The notes: a model not told the origin generated them from the sequence alone. A stretch of DNA of 20,864 nucleotides from CAZWVM01 sp964637705 (GCA_964637705.1 CAZWVM010000048.1:1-20864), one strand, 5' to 3'. Numbered from the stretch's first letter, positions 6,884 to 14,418 are shown. A program made the numbers and translations.

Positions 6884-8008
6884 TCAGCGTCGCGTGAGGT
6901 GGCGAAGAGGGTCGGTTCGCCGCCCGCCCATGATAACCTCGAAATGGACGTGTGGGCCGGTCGAATGACCGGTGGATCCGACCTTGGCGACGACCTGTCC
7001 CTTCGTGACCCGCGCCCCGGCCCGTACCGTCAAGGCCGAGTTGTGCGCGTAACGGGTCACCATCCCGTCGGCGTGGCGGATATCGACCACGTAGCCGTAT
7101 CCACCGCGGCGTCCGCTGAAGATCACGACCCCGTCCTTCACGGCCTTGACCGGAGCCCCCTCGTACATCGCGATGTCGAGGCCGCGATGGAAGAGGATCT
7201 TGCCGCTGATCGGATGCCGGCGATAACCGTAGGCGGAACTGATACGGCCGCCGGGCACCGGCCACGCCATGAATCCACGCCCCTGTCGGACGTCCGAGGA
7301 ACGAACGGGCGCCGGCAGGGGGCGCGCACCCGGGATGAATACGAGCGCGCCCTGTTTCAAGGATTCGGGGTCGGTGATGCCGTTGTAGGAGAGGATGTCC
7401 GAGAGATGAACGCGATAACGACGGGCGAGATCCCAGGCCGTGATGCCTTTCTCCACCCGGATGCCCACCCCGTTTCGCGATGGAACGCGGAGAACGGAGC
7501 CGGGCTTCACGGTCGTGCCCGGATTGCAGGATCGCAGCGTTTCGACCGAGATTCCATGCCGGCTCGCGATGCGTCCGAGAGATTCTCCCCTCCTGACGGT
7601 GACGTTCACGAAGGCTTGACGCTTTTCGGGAACGGGCGCGGCGTCGCTCCCGCGTTCGCCTGATGAGGTCGCATCTTCGATGCCGGGAGACTCTTCCGTC
7701 TTCTCGTCGGGATCCTCATCGATCTCGCTCTCGACAAAACGGATTCGCTCCAATTGAGCGAATGTGAGGCCATTCGGGTCGGTGCCCGAGGAGGCGAAGG
7801 CGGGCAGGGCGAGGCCGGCCTCGAGTTCATCTCCCTCGGGCAGGACCGTGACGGAGAACGCGGACCGAACTCCCCCGAAGGTCACGATCAGCGTGACCAG
7901 GACGAGCAGTCCCCCTCGCCGCGCATGTCGTCGTTTCCCCGTCAAAGAAGCCTCGTTTCCAGCCGCATCGGACTCCAGGGATGATTCGTTTTGAGCACCC
8001 TTGGGCAA
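6884..8008 (-). CDS. LysM-domain M23 (LytM-type) peptidoglycan endopeptidase or divisome activator
   Basis: The 374-residue protein has an N-terminal membrane anchor (about 32-50, after KRRHARR), an acidic linker, two LysM peptidoglycan-binding repeats (about 134-177 and 182-226) and a C-terminal M23 domain (about 248-371). The zinc ligands are present: H274 and D278 in FHRGLDIA, and the HxH pair H353/H355 in GPHVHFEV, so it is likely an active endopeptidase rather than an EnvC-like pseudoenzyme. It would act in the periplasm. The start is uncertain: TTG at 8008 gives the longest protein and lies 8 nt after a promoter-like -10; an in-frame TTG at 7945 has GAGG 5 nt upstream and also keeps the membrane anchor. 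No ATG fits. The upstream gene is iscS, 76 nt away. Confidence 0.9.
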   Translation of the reverse strand: MPKGAQNESSLESDAAGNEASLTGKRRHARRGGLLVLVTLIVTFGGVRSAFSVTVLPEGDELEAGLALPAFASSGTDPNGLTFAQLERIRFVESEIDEDPDEKTEESPGIEDATSSGERGSDAAPVPEKRQAFVNVTVRRGESLGRIASRHGISVETLRSCNPGTTVKPGSVLRVPSRNGVGIRVEKGITAWDLARRYRVHLSDILSYNGITDPESLKQGALVFIPGARPLPAPVRSSDVRQGRGFMAWPVPGGRISSAYGYRRHPISGKILFHRGLDIAMYEGAPVKAVKDGVVIFSGRRGGYGYVVDIRHADGMVTRYAHNSALTVRAGARVTKGQVVAKVGSTGHSTGPHVHFEVIMGGRRTDPLRHLTRR

Positions 8009-8016
8009 CTAAATCG

Positions 8017-8045
8017 ATTATCGGAATCCCGGGTAGGAATCTGAA
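8017..8045 (-). promoter_or_regulatory. Predicted promoter of the LysM/M23 gene
   Basis: TTCAGA (8040-8045, 4/6), 17-bp spacer, GATAAT (8017-8022, 5/6) on the minus strand, in an AT-rich patch between iscS and the peptidase gene. Expected start is about 8010, either giving a near-leaderless mRNA for the TTG at 8008 or a leader of about 65 nt for the TTG at 7945. Confidence 0.5.
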
Positions 8046-8084
8046 GACCCCGTCTCGGGGAAACGAGCAGGAACGCGAACCGGT

Positions 8085-9278
8085 TCAGGGTTTCGCGAAA
8101 TCGCCTTGCAGGGCTTCCCACGCAGGGGATATGCGGCGCAGGCGCCGGGTTTCCTCCACGATGCGTTGGACGGCGTAATCGATCTCGTCGGCCGTCGTTC
8201 CCCGGCCCAGGCCGAAGCGCACCGAGGATCTTATACGCTCGCGGGGTAGTCCCATGGCCTCGAGCACATGGGAGGGTTTGAGGGCGGCCGATGAGCAGGC
8301 CGATCCGGTCGAGGCGGCCACGTCCGTGAGCCCTGCCAGGAGCGATTCCGCGTCGATGCCCGCGAACGAGAGATTGAGGTTGCCGGGAAGCCGTTCCACG
8401 GGATGGCCGTTCAACCGGAGACCGGGGAGCCGCTCGACCAGTTCATCGTGCAGTCGGTCCCGAAGGGCCGCGACCCGGCGGCACTCCTCCTCGCGCTCCT
8501 CCAACCCGATCCTGAGGGCCTCGGCGAGTCCAACAATGCCGGGCACGTTCAGCGTCCCCGGTCTCAATCCCCGCTCATGCCCACCGCCGCGCATGAGCGG
8601 TTCGAGGCGAAGTCCCCTTCCGAGACCTCGGGCCGCGAGAAAGCCGACGCCCTTGGGACCGTGGAACTTGTGCGCGGACGCCGAGAGGAGGTCGATGCCG
8701 AGCGCGGGCATGTCGATATCGATCCTGCCCGCAACCTGGGTCGCGTCCACGTGGAGAGGAACGCCGCGGTCGCGGCAGATCGATCCGACCCGTCCGATGG
8801 GATTGATCGATCCGACCTCGTTGTTCGCGAAGATGACCGACACGAGAACGGTGTCGGGTCGAAGGGCCTTCTCCAGGAAAATCGGGTCGAGGCGGGCCGC
8901 ATCGTCGACGGGGAGGAGCGTGACCTCGAAGCCCTCGAAAGCCAGGGCGTCGAGCACATCGAGCACGGCCCGGTGCTCGGAGCGCGTCGAGACGATGTGA
9001 CGACCGACGGACGGACGAGCCCGGGCAAGGCCGAAGAGGGCGATATTGATGGATTCGGTCGCGCCCGAGGTGAAAACGATCTCGTCGGAACCCACGCGAA
9101 ACGCGGCGGCACATCGTTCCCGCGCCTCCTCGACCGCCGCCCGCGCGGACCAACCGAAGGCGTGCTGGCGCGAAGCCGGATTGCCGCACTCCGTGCCGAG
9201 AAACGGAAGCATCGCCTCCAGGACGCGCGGATCCAGGGGCGTGGTGGCGTTATGGTCGAGGTAGATGCGGCGCGCCAC
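8085..9278 (-). CDS. iscS: Cysteine desulfurase, NifS/IscS family
   Basis: This PLP enzyme converts cysteine to alanine and passes persulfide sulfur to Fe-S assembly, tRNA thiolation or other acceptors. The 397-residue sequence has the N-terminal YLDHNATTP, H102 stacking over PLP in RSEHRAVLD, the PLP lysine K204 in SAHKFHGPKG and the persulfide cysteine C328 in STGSACSS, all canonical for the IscS/NifS (class I) group. The start is GTG at 9278, 9 nt after the Rrf2 regulator gene, so the two form an operon. No IscU scaffold, IscA or ferredoxin gene follows; the next gene is a cell-wall peptidase. The choice between IscS and NifS naming is by convention. Confidence 0.94.
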   Translation of the reverse strand: MARRIYLDHNATTPLDPRVLEAMLPFLGTECGNPASRQHAFGWSARAAVEEARERCAAAFRVGSDEIVFTSGATESINIALFGLARARPSVGRHIVSTRSEHRAVLDVLDALAFEGFEVTLLPVDDAARLDPIFLEKALRPDTVLVSVIFANNEVGSINPIGRVGSICRDRGVPLHVDATQVAGRIDIDMPALGIDLLSASAHKFHGPKGVGFLAARGLGRGLRLEPLMRGGGHERGLRPGTLNVPGIVGLAEALRIGLEEREEECRRVAALRDRLHDELVERLPGLRLNGHPVERLPGNLNLSFAGIDAESLLAGLTDVAASTGSACSSAALKPSHVLEAMGLPRERIRSSVRFGLGRGTTADEIDYAVQRIVEETRRLRRISPAWEALQGDFAKP

Positions 9279-9287
9279 GGCCGCCCG

Positions 9288-9785
9288 TCAGCGGCGCTTG
9301 GCCGATCGGCTGCGGGCGGGGCGGGGGGAGGCGGATTCGGCGGCCGAGAGATCCGGCAAGGGTGCCGCATCGTGAGCCAGCTGGGCGAGCGTGACACCGG
9401 CCAGGATGGAAAAGACCGCCTCGTGCAGACGTCGGATCGGATGCGTCATCGGGCAACGGGCCGAGAGGAGGCACTTGCGCTTGCGCCGGACCGGCGCGCC
9501 GCCCACGCAATCGGCGAGGTTCAAGGGTCCTTCCACCGCCTCGACGATCATCGCGAGCGTGACGGATTCCGGCGTATGAGTCAGCGTGTATCCGCCGCGG
9601 GCTCCGCGAATCGACTCGATGATCCCCGCGCGCGCCAACACCTTCAGGATCGCGGCGGTGATCGGCAGGGGGAGTTGAAAGAGCGAAGAGATGTCGCGCG
9701 CGCTCAGGAGCTTTCTCCCGCGACTGCGGGCGAGATAGACGAGAACGACGAGGGCATAATCGAGCTTCTTGGATATTCTCAGCAC
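9288..9785 (-). CDS. Rrf2-family transcription regulator, IscR-like
   Basis: A 165-residue winged-helix regulator: MLRISKKLDYALVVLVYLA, helix-turn-helix around ARDISSLFQLPLPITAAILKVL, and the wing GIIESIRGARGGYTL. Three cysteines after the wing (C93, C105, C111) are the likely Fe-S ligands. Their spacing, C-x11-C-x5-C, is wider in the first gap than in E. coli IscR. A basic, low-complexity tail follows residue 140. It lies directly upstream of the cysteine desulfurase, which suggests it senses Fe-S status and autoregulates the operon. The start is GTG at 9785, 6 nt after a TATGAT -10 box with no Shine-Dalgarno, so the mRNA may be leaderless. A dyad overlaps the promoter. Confidence 0.9.
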   Translation of the reverse strand: MLRISKKLDYALVVLVYLARSRGRKLLSARDISSLFQLPLPITAAILKVLARAGIIESIRGARGGYTLTHTPESVTLAMIVEAVEGPLNLADCVGGAPVRRKRKCLLSARCPMTHPIRRLHEAVFSILAGVTLAQLAHDAAPLPDLSAAESASPRPARSRSAKRR

Positions 9786-9791
9786 GGAAAG

Positions 9792-9820
9792 ATCATAGAT
9801 TCAAATGGTACTATTTACAA
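9792..9820 (-). promoter_or_regulatory. Promoter of the rrf2-iscS operon with an overlapping dyad (candidate operator)
   Basis: TTGTAA (9815-9820, 4/6), 17-bp spacer, TATGAT (9792-9797, 5/6), then CTTTCC and the GTG start at 9785. An imperfect dyad at 9795-9814 starts ATAG and ends CTAT, with a further symmetric CA/TG pair inside (6 of 10 half-site positions). It fills the spacer and overlaps the -10 box, where an Rrf2 repressor would block polymerase. The outer ATA..TAT resembles IscR/Rrf2 sites. Confidence 0.5.
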
Positions 9821-9848
9821 CCGCATTTCTCGCCGGGGGGTCGGCCTC

Positions 9849-11075
9849 TCAAGCGGGCTCTCCCAGGGTGGCCAGGTACCGCTCCGCCTCGATGGCGGCC
9901 ATGCACCCCATGCCCGCCGCCGTGACGGCCTGGCGGTATTCGCGGTCACGCACGTCTCCGGCCGCGAAGACACCGGGCAGCGCCGTCGCGGTCCGGCCGC
10001 GCTCCGGCACGACGATGTAACCCGTCTCGTCCAGCTCCATTTGTCCCCGGAAGAGATCGGTGTTGGGCTTGTGGCCGATCGCCACGAAGAGACCCGAGGC
10101 ATCCAGCCGTTGCTCGGCGTTCGTCTTGACGTTGCGCAGCCGGAGCCCCGTGACCTTCGTTCCGTCACCCACGACCTCCTCGACGACGCTGTCCCACACC
10201 ACGCGGATCTTCGGGTGGGACACCACGCGCGAGCGCATGATGCGGGAGGCCCGGAACTCGTCGCGGCGATGGATGACGGTGACAGAGCGGCAGAAATTCA
10301 CAAGGTAGAGAGCCTCCTCCATGGCCGTGTCCCCGCCGCCGACCACGGCCACGTCCTCGTTGCGGAAGAAGAATCCATCGCAGGTGGCGCAGGCGGAGAC
10401 TCCCTTTCCGGCGTATTCCTTTTCCGAGGGCAGTCCGAGCCATCGAGCCGAGGCCCCGGTCGCGATGACGACGGACCGGGCTCGCACGATGCGCGAGGAG
10501 GATTCGAGGATCTTCGGCGTGCCGGCGAGATAGGCTCTTTCGACCACGTCGTCGACGATCTCGGCCTCGAATCGCAGGGCCTGTTCCCTCATCTGCTCCA
10601 TCAATTCGGGCCCCTGGATCCCCTTGGGAAAGCCGGGATAATTCTCGACCTCGGTCGTGATGGTGAGTTGTCCTCCCGGCTGGATTCCGGCGAAGAGAAT
10701 CGGCTTGAGATTGGCCCTGGCCGCGTAGAGAGCCGCGGTCAGCCCCGCGGGTCCCGAACCGATGATCGCGATCTCGCGGACCGGGTCCGCGGCGTGGAGA
10801 CCGCCCCGGGGAGACGTCGGGAGTCCGAGCGAATCCTCGAGCCGTCCCGCGGCGTCGAGCTCGAGCAGGCGCTCGCAGTCGCCTACGTAGCGGTCATCGG
10901 CGAAGACCTGGGGCACGGTGCGCGCAAGGGCGCCCCGCGCCACCATCTCGTCCCGCGCTTCGGGGCGCGCCGCGACGTCGACGGTCTCGAAGGCGATGCC
11001 GCGGTCGTCGAGCAGTTTCTTCGCGCGGACGCACCAGGGGCATCCATCCTTGCTGTACATCGTGATCTTCGTCAT
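9849..11075 (-). CDS. Glutaredoxin-thioredoxin reductase fusion
   Basis: The 408-residue protein joins two redox modules. Residues 1-85 are a glutaredoxin with active site CPWC (12-15) and the TVP loop (53-55). Residues about 98-408 are a low-molecular-weight thioredoxin reductase: FAD motif GSGPAG (106-111), redox-active CATC (229-232), NADPH motif GGGDTA (246-251), HRRDEFRA, and the C-terminal GVFAAGDV FAD motif. A linker of about 12 residues joins them. The reductase half uses NADPH to reduce its CATC disulfide, which would normally reduce thioredoxin; here the attached glutaredoxin may be an internal substrate. The frame extends upstream to 11210, but the ATG at 11075 starts the glutaredoxin fold and follows a promoter by 6 nt. 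It lies 31 nt after the oxidoreductase gene. Confidence 0.93.
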   Translation of the reverse strand: MTKITMYSKDGCPWCVRAKKLLDDRGIAFETVDVAARPEARDEMVARGALARTVPQVFADDRYVGDCERLLELDAAGRLEDSLGLPTSPRGGLHAADPVREIAIIGSGPAGLTAALYAARANLKPILFAGIQPGGQLTITTEVENYPGFPKGIQGPELMEQMREQALRFEAEIVDDVVERAYLAGTPKILESSSRIVRARSVVIATGASARWLGLPSEKEYAGKGVSACATCDGFFFRNEDVAVVGGGDTAMEEALYLVNFCRSVTVIHRRDEFRASRIMRSRVVSHPKIRVVWDSVVEEVVGDGTKVTGLRLRNVKTNAEQRLDASGLFVAIGHKPNTDLFRGQMELDETGYIVVPERGRTATALPGVFAAGDVRDREYRQAVTAAGMGCMAAIEAERYLATLGEPA

Positions 11076-11081
11076 GGCGCG

Positions 11082-11110
11082 AGCGTAACCCGGACGCCAC
11101 GGGGTTTCAA
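11082..11110 (-). promoter_or_regulatory. Predicted promoter of the Grx-TrxR gene, possibly leaderless
   Basis: TTGAAA (11105-11110, 5/6), 17-bp spacer, TACGCT (11082-11087, 3/6 but TAnnnT), then 6 nt to the ATG at 11075. The -35 box covers the stop codon of the upstream oxidoreductase gene. No Shine-Dalgarno precedes the ATG. Confidence 0.45.
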
Positions 11111-12153
11111 GGCGCGGTGAGGGGGCGAGGCGCTCGATAGAGCGAAAGGACCAGTTCGAGGGCGGCCCGCCCGTCCTCGCCGCTGGATATGCTGGGTCGT
11201 CCCTCCTCACAGGCGCCGATCAACTCGTCGATGATGAACGGGAAATACTCGGCCTCCTCGAACTCCGGAAAGGGCCGCGCCGTGAACTCGGTGAAGCCCT
11301 CGTAGCGCGCGCTGGGACCGATCCCGTAATGCTCTCGCAATGCGTTTCCGATGCGGATGCGGCCCGTCGTGCCCTGGATATCCACCTCGAAGTTGAAATA
11401 CTTCCTCCGCCCGCCGCATTCCACGAAGGCGACCGCGCCGCCGGGGAGACGGAGGACGGCCCGACCGGTGTCCTCGACGCGCAGGTCCGGGTTGCGTCTC
11501 TCCGTCTCGCCCCTCATCTCCGTGACGCCCCCGAAGAGAAACCTCAGCAAGTCGAAGAGATGCGTGCCGTCGTGCATCGAGGGCCCGCCGCCCGCGATCG
11601 AAGGGTGCGCGTGCCAGTCAGGGTGTGGTTCCCCGGTCAGGACGTTCCCGACGACGGTCCTCACCTCGCCGATCCTTCCCTCTTCGATCCAGCGCTTCAC
11701 GGCGCGGTAGGACCTCTCCCAGCGCCTCTCGTGGTGGATCGCCAGAACGACGCCCATGTCCCGGCAGATCTCGATCATGCGGTCCGCCTGGGCGAGGTCG
11801 ATCGCCATGGGTTTCTCGCAAAGGATGACACGCACGCCGGCACGGGCCGCCGCCGCCGTGATCTCGGCGTGACTGTCCGTCCACGTCGCGATCGAGACGA
11901 TGTCGAGTCGCTCCGCGTCAAGAAGGTTCCGGTGATCCTCGTAAACGCGGGCCGCGGGAATCCCCCAGTCGCGCGCGAAGGCGGCGCGACGGCCCGGATG
12001 GCGGTCGCAACCGGCGACGAGCGACGTGCGGGGATGCGCGGCGTAAAGACCGGCATGCGTGCAGGGATGGCCCCTCAGCGGGTCGCGTTCGAGGAGGCTT
12101 CCCACGCGGCCGCAACCGATGATGGCTGCCCGCCAGGGCCCGGGGGCTGTCAA
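11107..12153 (-). CDS. Gfo/Idh/MocA-family NAD(P)-dependent oxidoreductase
   Basis: A 348-residue two-domain dehydrogenase. The N-terminal Rossmann domain has GCGRVG (13-18) and ends in the family motif CEKPMAIDL (EKP at 113-115). The C-terminal alpha/beta domain carries MHDGTHLFDLLRFLFG, whose histidine (about 198) and aspartate (about 201) fit the catalytic H-x-x-D. Members act on sugars, sugar nucleotides or inositols; the substrate cannot be read from sequence. Its place at the end of a heptose/Kdo/nucleotide chain hints at envelope sugar metabolism, but this is weak. The frame is open far upstream, but that region is another gene; the only sensible start is TTG at 12153, overlapping the upstream stop (TTGA) by 4 bases just before the Rossmann strand. 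Confidence 0.85.
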   Translation of the reverse strand: MTAPGPWRAAIIGCGRVGSLLERDPLRGHPCTHAGLYAAHPRTSLVAGCDRHPGRRAAFARDWGIPAARVYEDHRNLLDAERLDIVSIATWTDSHAEITAAAARAGVRVILCEKPMAIDLAQADRMIEICRDMGVVLAIHHERRWERSYRAVKRWIEEGRIGEVRTVVGNVLTGEPHPDWHAHPSIAGGGPSMHDGTHLFDLLRFLFGGVTEMRGETERRNPDLRVEDTGRAVLRLPGGAVAFVECGGRRKYFNFEVDIQGTTGRIRIGNALREHYGIGPSARYEGFTEFTARPFPEFEEAEYFPFIIDELIGACEEGRPSISSGEDGRAALELVLSLYRAPRPLTAP

Positions 12154-12770
12154 TCGAGCCCCAACGGGACCGTCACGGCGAATTCCCACTTCAGGAGAGC
12201 CAGGATGAGGACGATCGGGAGGAGCCCGAGGCCCATCATCGCGATGGCGCGCGGCGCCACCGTGCGATGGATCTTGAGGATCGCGACGTAGGAGAGGACG
12301 AGGACATAGAGCCAGGGGCCGACCGCGATGAGGCTGTTGGAGATCACCGTGGTGGAGACGCCGACGTCGACGACCTTGAGAATCATGACGAACGGCGACG
12401 CGATGGCGAAGGCGATCGAGGCGAAGAGCAGAAAACAGAGCAGCGTCTCCCCGAGTCGAGAACGGCCGCCCAGCAGCCGCGATGTGACGTCGACGGAAAG
12501 AGCGTAGAGGGCGACGAGGAGGAGCGCCAGGACGAAGCCCATGAGGGTGCGCAAGGCGTGGGATGCGATCCACTCCGGCGTGGCGGTTCCCTGCAGAAAC
12601 CGACGCATTTCGGAGACCAGGGCGAAAAGCAGAATCCAGGCCATGGAGGCGGCCATCACCATGACGACGTCGAGAAATGGCGTGTAGGTGCGCACGACGG
12701 AAACGGCCCGCTCCGGGCGCACGACGGCGCGCGAGACAAGGTAGCGGATACGGATGACCGTGTTGTTCAC
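12150..12770 (-). CDS. Integral membrane protein, probably Yip1 family
   Basis: The 206-residue protein has five likely membrane segments (about 31-52, 72-92, 108-132, 145-167 and 175-197) after a short basic N-terminus. The layout, with a conserved-looking GPWLYVLVLSYVAILKIH followed by a final helix, resembles the bacterial Yip1 domain family, whose biochemical role is unknown. The start is GTG at 12770, overlapping the panC stop as GTGA; this gives a normal N-terminus, whereas the open frame upstream would only translate panC in another frame. It is also coupled to the oxidoreductase gene downstream. It could instead be an unrelated five-pass protein; confidence in the family is moderate. 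Confidence 0.7.
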   Translation of the reverse strand: MNNTVIRIRYLVSRAVVRPERAVSVVRTYTPFLDVVMVMAASMAWILLFALVSEMRRFLQGTATPEWIASHALRTLMGFVLALLLVALYALSVDVTSRLLGGRSRLGETLLCFLLFASIAFAIASPFVMILKVVDVGVSTTVISNSLIAVGPWLYVLVLSYVAILKIHRTVAPRAIAMMGLGLLPIVLILALLKWEFAVTVPLGLD

Positions 12771-13657
12771 GGAGTGGCGGTGGCGGCGCTGGAGTCGTGG
12801 AAGATGCGCACGTTGTCGATCAAGCGCGTGGAACCGCAACGCACCGCGGCGGCGAGGAGATAGGCGTGGTCCGGCGAGCGCGTCAGCGGACGCATCGGAT
12901 CGATCTCGGCCAGGTCGGCGAGGCGGCGCAATTCGACGTAGTCCTCGACCAGTTCACCGGCCAGCAACCCCGATCTCACCCGCCGAAGGATCTCCTCCGC
13001 CGTCGCACCCTCCCGCGCCGCTTCCTCGCCCCGGCGAAGCGCCCGGTTGAGCCAGGAAGCGCGGGCGCGCTCTTCGGGCGAGAGATAGCGGTTGCGGGAG
13101 GAGAGCGCGAGCCCGTCGGGTTCCCGCACGGTCTCCACGGCGCGGATCTCCGGGGCGAGGGCCAGGTCCCGCGCCATGCGCCGGACCAGGATCAGTTGCT
13201 GGGCGTCCTTCCAGCCGAAATAGGCCCGGGACGGGCGGAGGAGCCCGAAGAGCCGGGCCACGACCGTTGCCACGCCATCGAAGTGGCCCGGTCGCGAGCG
13301 CCCGCAAAGAGACCGCGCAAGACCGGGCAGGCTCACGACGGTCGAGAAACCGGCCGGATACATCTCCTCGACCGACGGAAAGAAGACGGCGTCGACGCCG
13401 CTCGACCGGCAGATCGCGAGGTCCTCATCCTCCGTGCGCGGGTATCGTTCGAAATCCTCGTTCGGGCCGAACTGCCTCGGGTTCACGAAGATCGATACGA
13501 TCACGGGCGGCTTGGCCAGGCCGCCGCCGAGATCGTCCGCCTCGCGACGCGCGGCCTTGATGAGCGCGCGGTGCCCCTCGTGCAGAGCCCCCATCGTCGG
13601 GACGAAATGACCCGCCGGAAACGAGGCACAGTCCTTCGCGGTCCGGATCAGGTCCAC
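12767..13657 (-). CDS. panC: Pantothenate synthetase (pantoate--beta-alanine ligase)
   Basis: PanC joins pantoate and beta-alanine with ATP via a pantoyl-adenylate, the last step of vitamin B5 synthesis, in the cytoplasm. The 296-residue sequence has FVPTMGALHEGH (HxGH-type nucleotide motif, 18-29), IFVNPRQFGPNEDFERYPR, the ATP-contact segment YFGWKDAQQL and the C-terminal SSRNRYLS. The glutamate usual before KD (GEKD in E. coli) is Trp here; the Lys and Asp are kept. The start is GTG at 13657, 4 nt after rlmB. No panB or panD is in the window, so here panC rides in a mixed operon. Confidence 0.96.
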   Translation of the reverse strand: MDLIRTAKDCASFPAGHFVPTMGALHEGHRALIKAARREADDLGGGLAKPPVIVSIFVNPRQFGPNEDFERYPRTEDEDLAICRSSGVDAVFFPSVEEMYPAGFSTVVSLPGLARSLCGRSRPGHFDGVATVVARLFGLLRPSRAYFGWKDAQQLILVRRMARDLALAPEIRAVETVREPDGLALSSRNRYLSPEERARASWLNRALRRGEEAAREGATAEEILRRVRSGLLAGELVEDYVELRRLADLAEIDPMRPLTRSPDHAYLLAAAVRCGSTRLIDNVRIFHDSSAATATP

Positions 13658-13661
13658 GAGA

Positions 13662-14414
13662 TCACGCGCCCCCGCGCCGGCGTCGGGCGATCTCGAAAAG
13701 GATGACGGCCGCGGCGGCGGCCGCGTTCAGGCTCTGGACGCGCCCCGACATCGGAATACGGAACGTCCCATGGCAGCGTTCGCGCACGATGGGCGAGACC
13801 CCGCGTCCCTCAGACCCGATGACGACGGCGACGGGGCCGTCAAGGTCGGCACGGTAGAGGCTGGGCGCGGTGACGGAGGCATCGGCGGAGAAGACGCGGA
13901 TCTCCTCGTCGCGGAGTCTCAATACGGCCTGGCCGAGATTGGCGACGTGGGCCACCGGCAGGTGCTCCACGGCGCCGGCGGACGCCTTGGCGGTCGAGCC
14001 GTCCATGGGGGCGCTGTGGCGTGTCGGGAGCACGACGCCGTGAACGCCGGCGGCCTCGGCGGAGCGAATGATGGCGCCGAGGTTCTGGGGATCCGTGACA
14101 CCGTCGACGAGAAGAATGAGCGGGGGTTCCCCGGCATTGTGCGCACGCGCGACAAGTCCCGCGATCCCCGCGTCGGCGATGGCCGACGTGACCGCGACGA
14201 CACCCTGATGGTGCTCGGATCCCGCGATCGAGTCGAGACGCTTGCGTTCGCACTCCTGGATCGGGATCTTCCGGCGCTCCGCCTCCTCCACGATCTCACG
14301 GAAAGTCGTCCCCTTGAGCCCGCGGGCCAGGAGGATCTTCTGGAAGCGGCGGCGGCCGGCCGCGAGGGCCTCGAGGACGGCCCGGCGGCCGAAGATCCGC
14401 TCGCTCTCCTTCAC
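13662..14414 (-). CDS. rlmB: 23S rRNA 2'-O-ribose methyltransferase, TrmH/RlmB type
   Basis: A SPOUT-class methyltransferase of 250 residues with an N-terminal ribosomal-RNA-binding domain (RIFGRRAVLEAL) and the C-terminal trefoil knot: DGVTDPQNLGAIIRSAEAAG, VVIGSEGRGVS and the SAM-binding IPMSGRVQSLNAAAAAAV. This is the signature of RlmB, which methylates G2251 in the 23S peptidyl-transferase P loop; related TrmH members modify tRNA, so the exact target is by homology only. The start is GTG at 14414, 4 nt after the pyrG stop; the stop is 4 nt before panC. No Shine-Dalgarno is evident, so translational coupling is likely. Confidence 0.92.
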   Translation of the reverse strand: MKESERIFGRRAVLEALAAGRRRFQKILLARGLKGTTFREIVEEAERRKIPIQECERKRLDSIAGSEHHQGVVAVTSAIADAGIAGLVARAHNAGEPPLILLVDGVTDPQNLGAIIRSAEAAGVHGVVLPTRHSAPMDGSTAKASAGAVEHLPVAHVANLGQAVLRLRDEEIRVFSADASVTAPSLYRADLDGPVAVVIGSEGRGVSPIVRERCHGTFRIPMSGRVQSLNAAAAAAVILFEIARRRRGGA

Positions 14415-14418
14415 GGCT

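Noticed and set aside
8048..8060. Small hairpin CCCCG-TCT-CGGGG after iscS as a terminator
   Set aside because: The stem is only 5 bp, with no T tract after it on the minus strand, and it lies beside the next gene's promoter.
8403..11120. Very long plus-strand frame (905 codons) antisense to iscS, rrf2 and trxR; similar long frames at 1615-3768 and 14242-16419
   Set aside because: Long stop-free antisense frames are expected in GC-rich DNA. Their products are low-complexity Arg/Asp/Gly/His-rich without domains, while the opposite strand holds clear families.
12154..12573. N-terminal extension of the oxidoreductase up to 12573
   Set aside because: The added part is an Arg/His/Pro-rich shadow of the Yip1-like gene; the Rossmann fold begins right after the TTG at 12153. 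The same reasoning removed the extensions upstream of kdsB (16890), the PPC-like gene (5915), Grx-TrxR (11075) and rpmE (4897).
13180..13230. PanC FGWKD (Trp for the usual Glu in GEKD) as a sign of an inactive enzyme
   Set aside because: The ATP-contacting Lys and Asp and all other motifs are intact, so the change is noted only as a variant.
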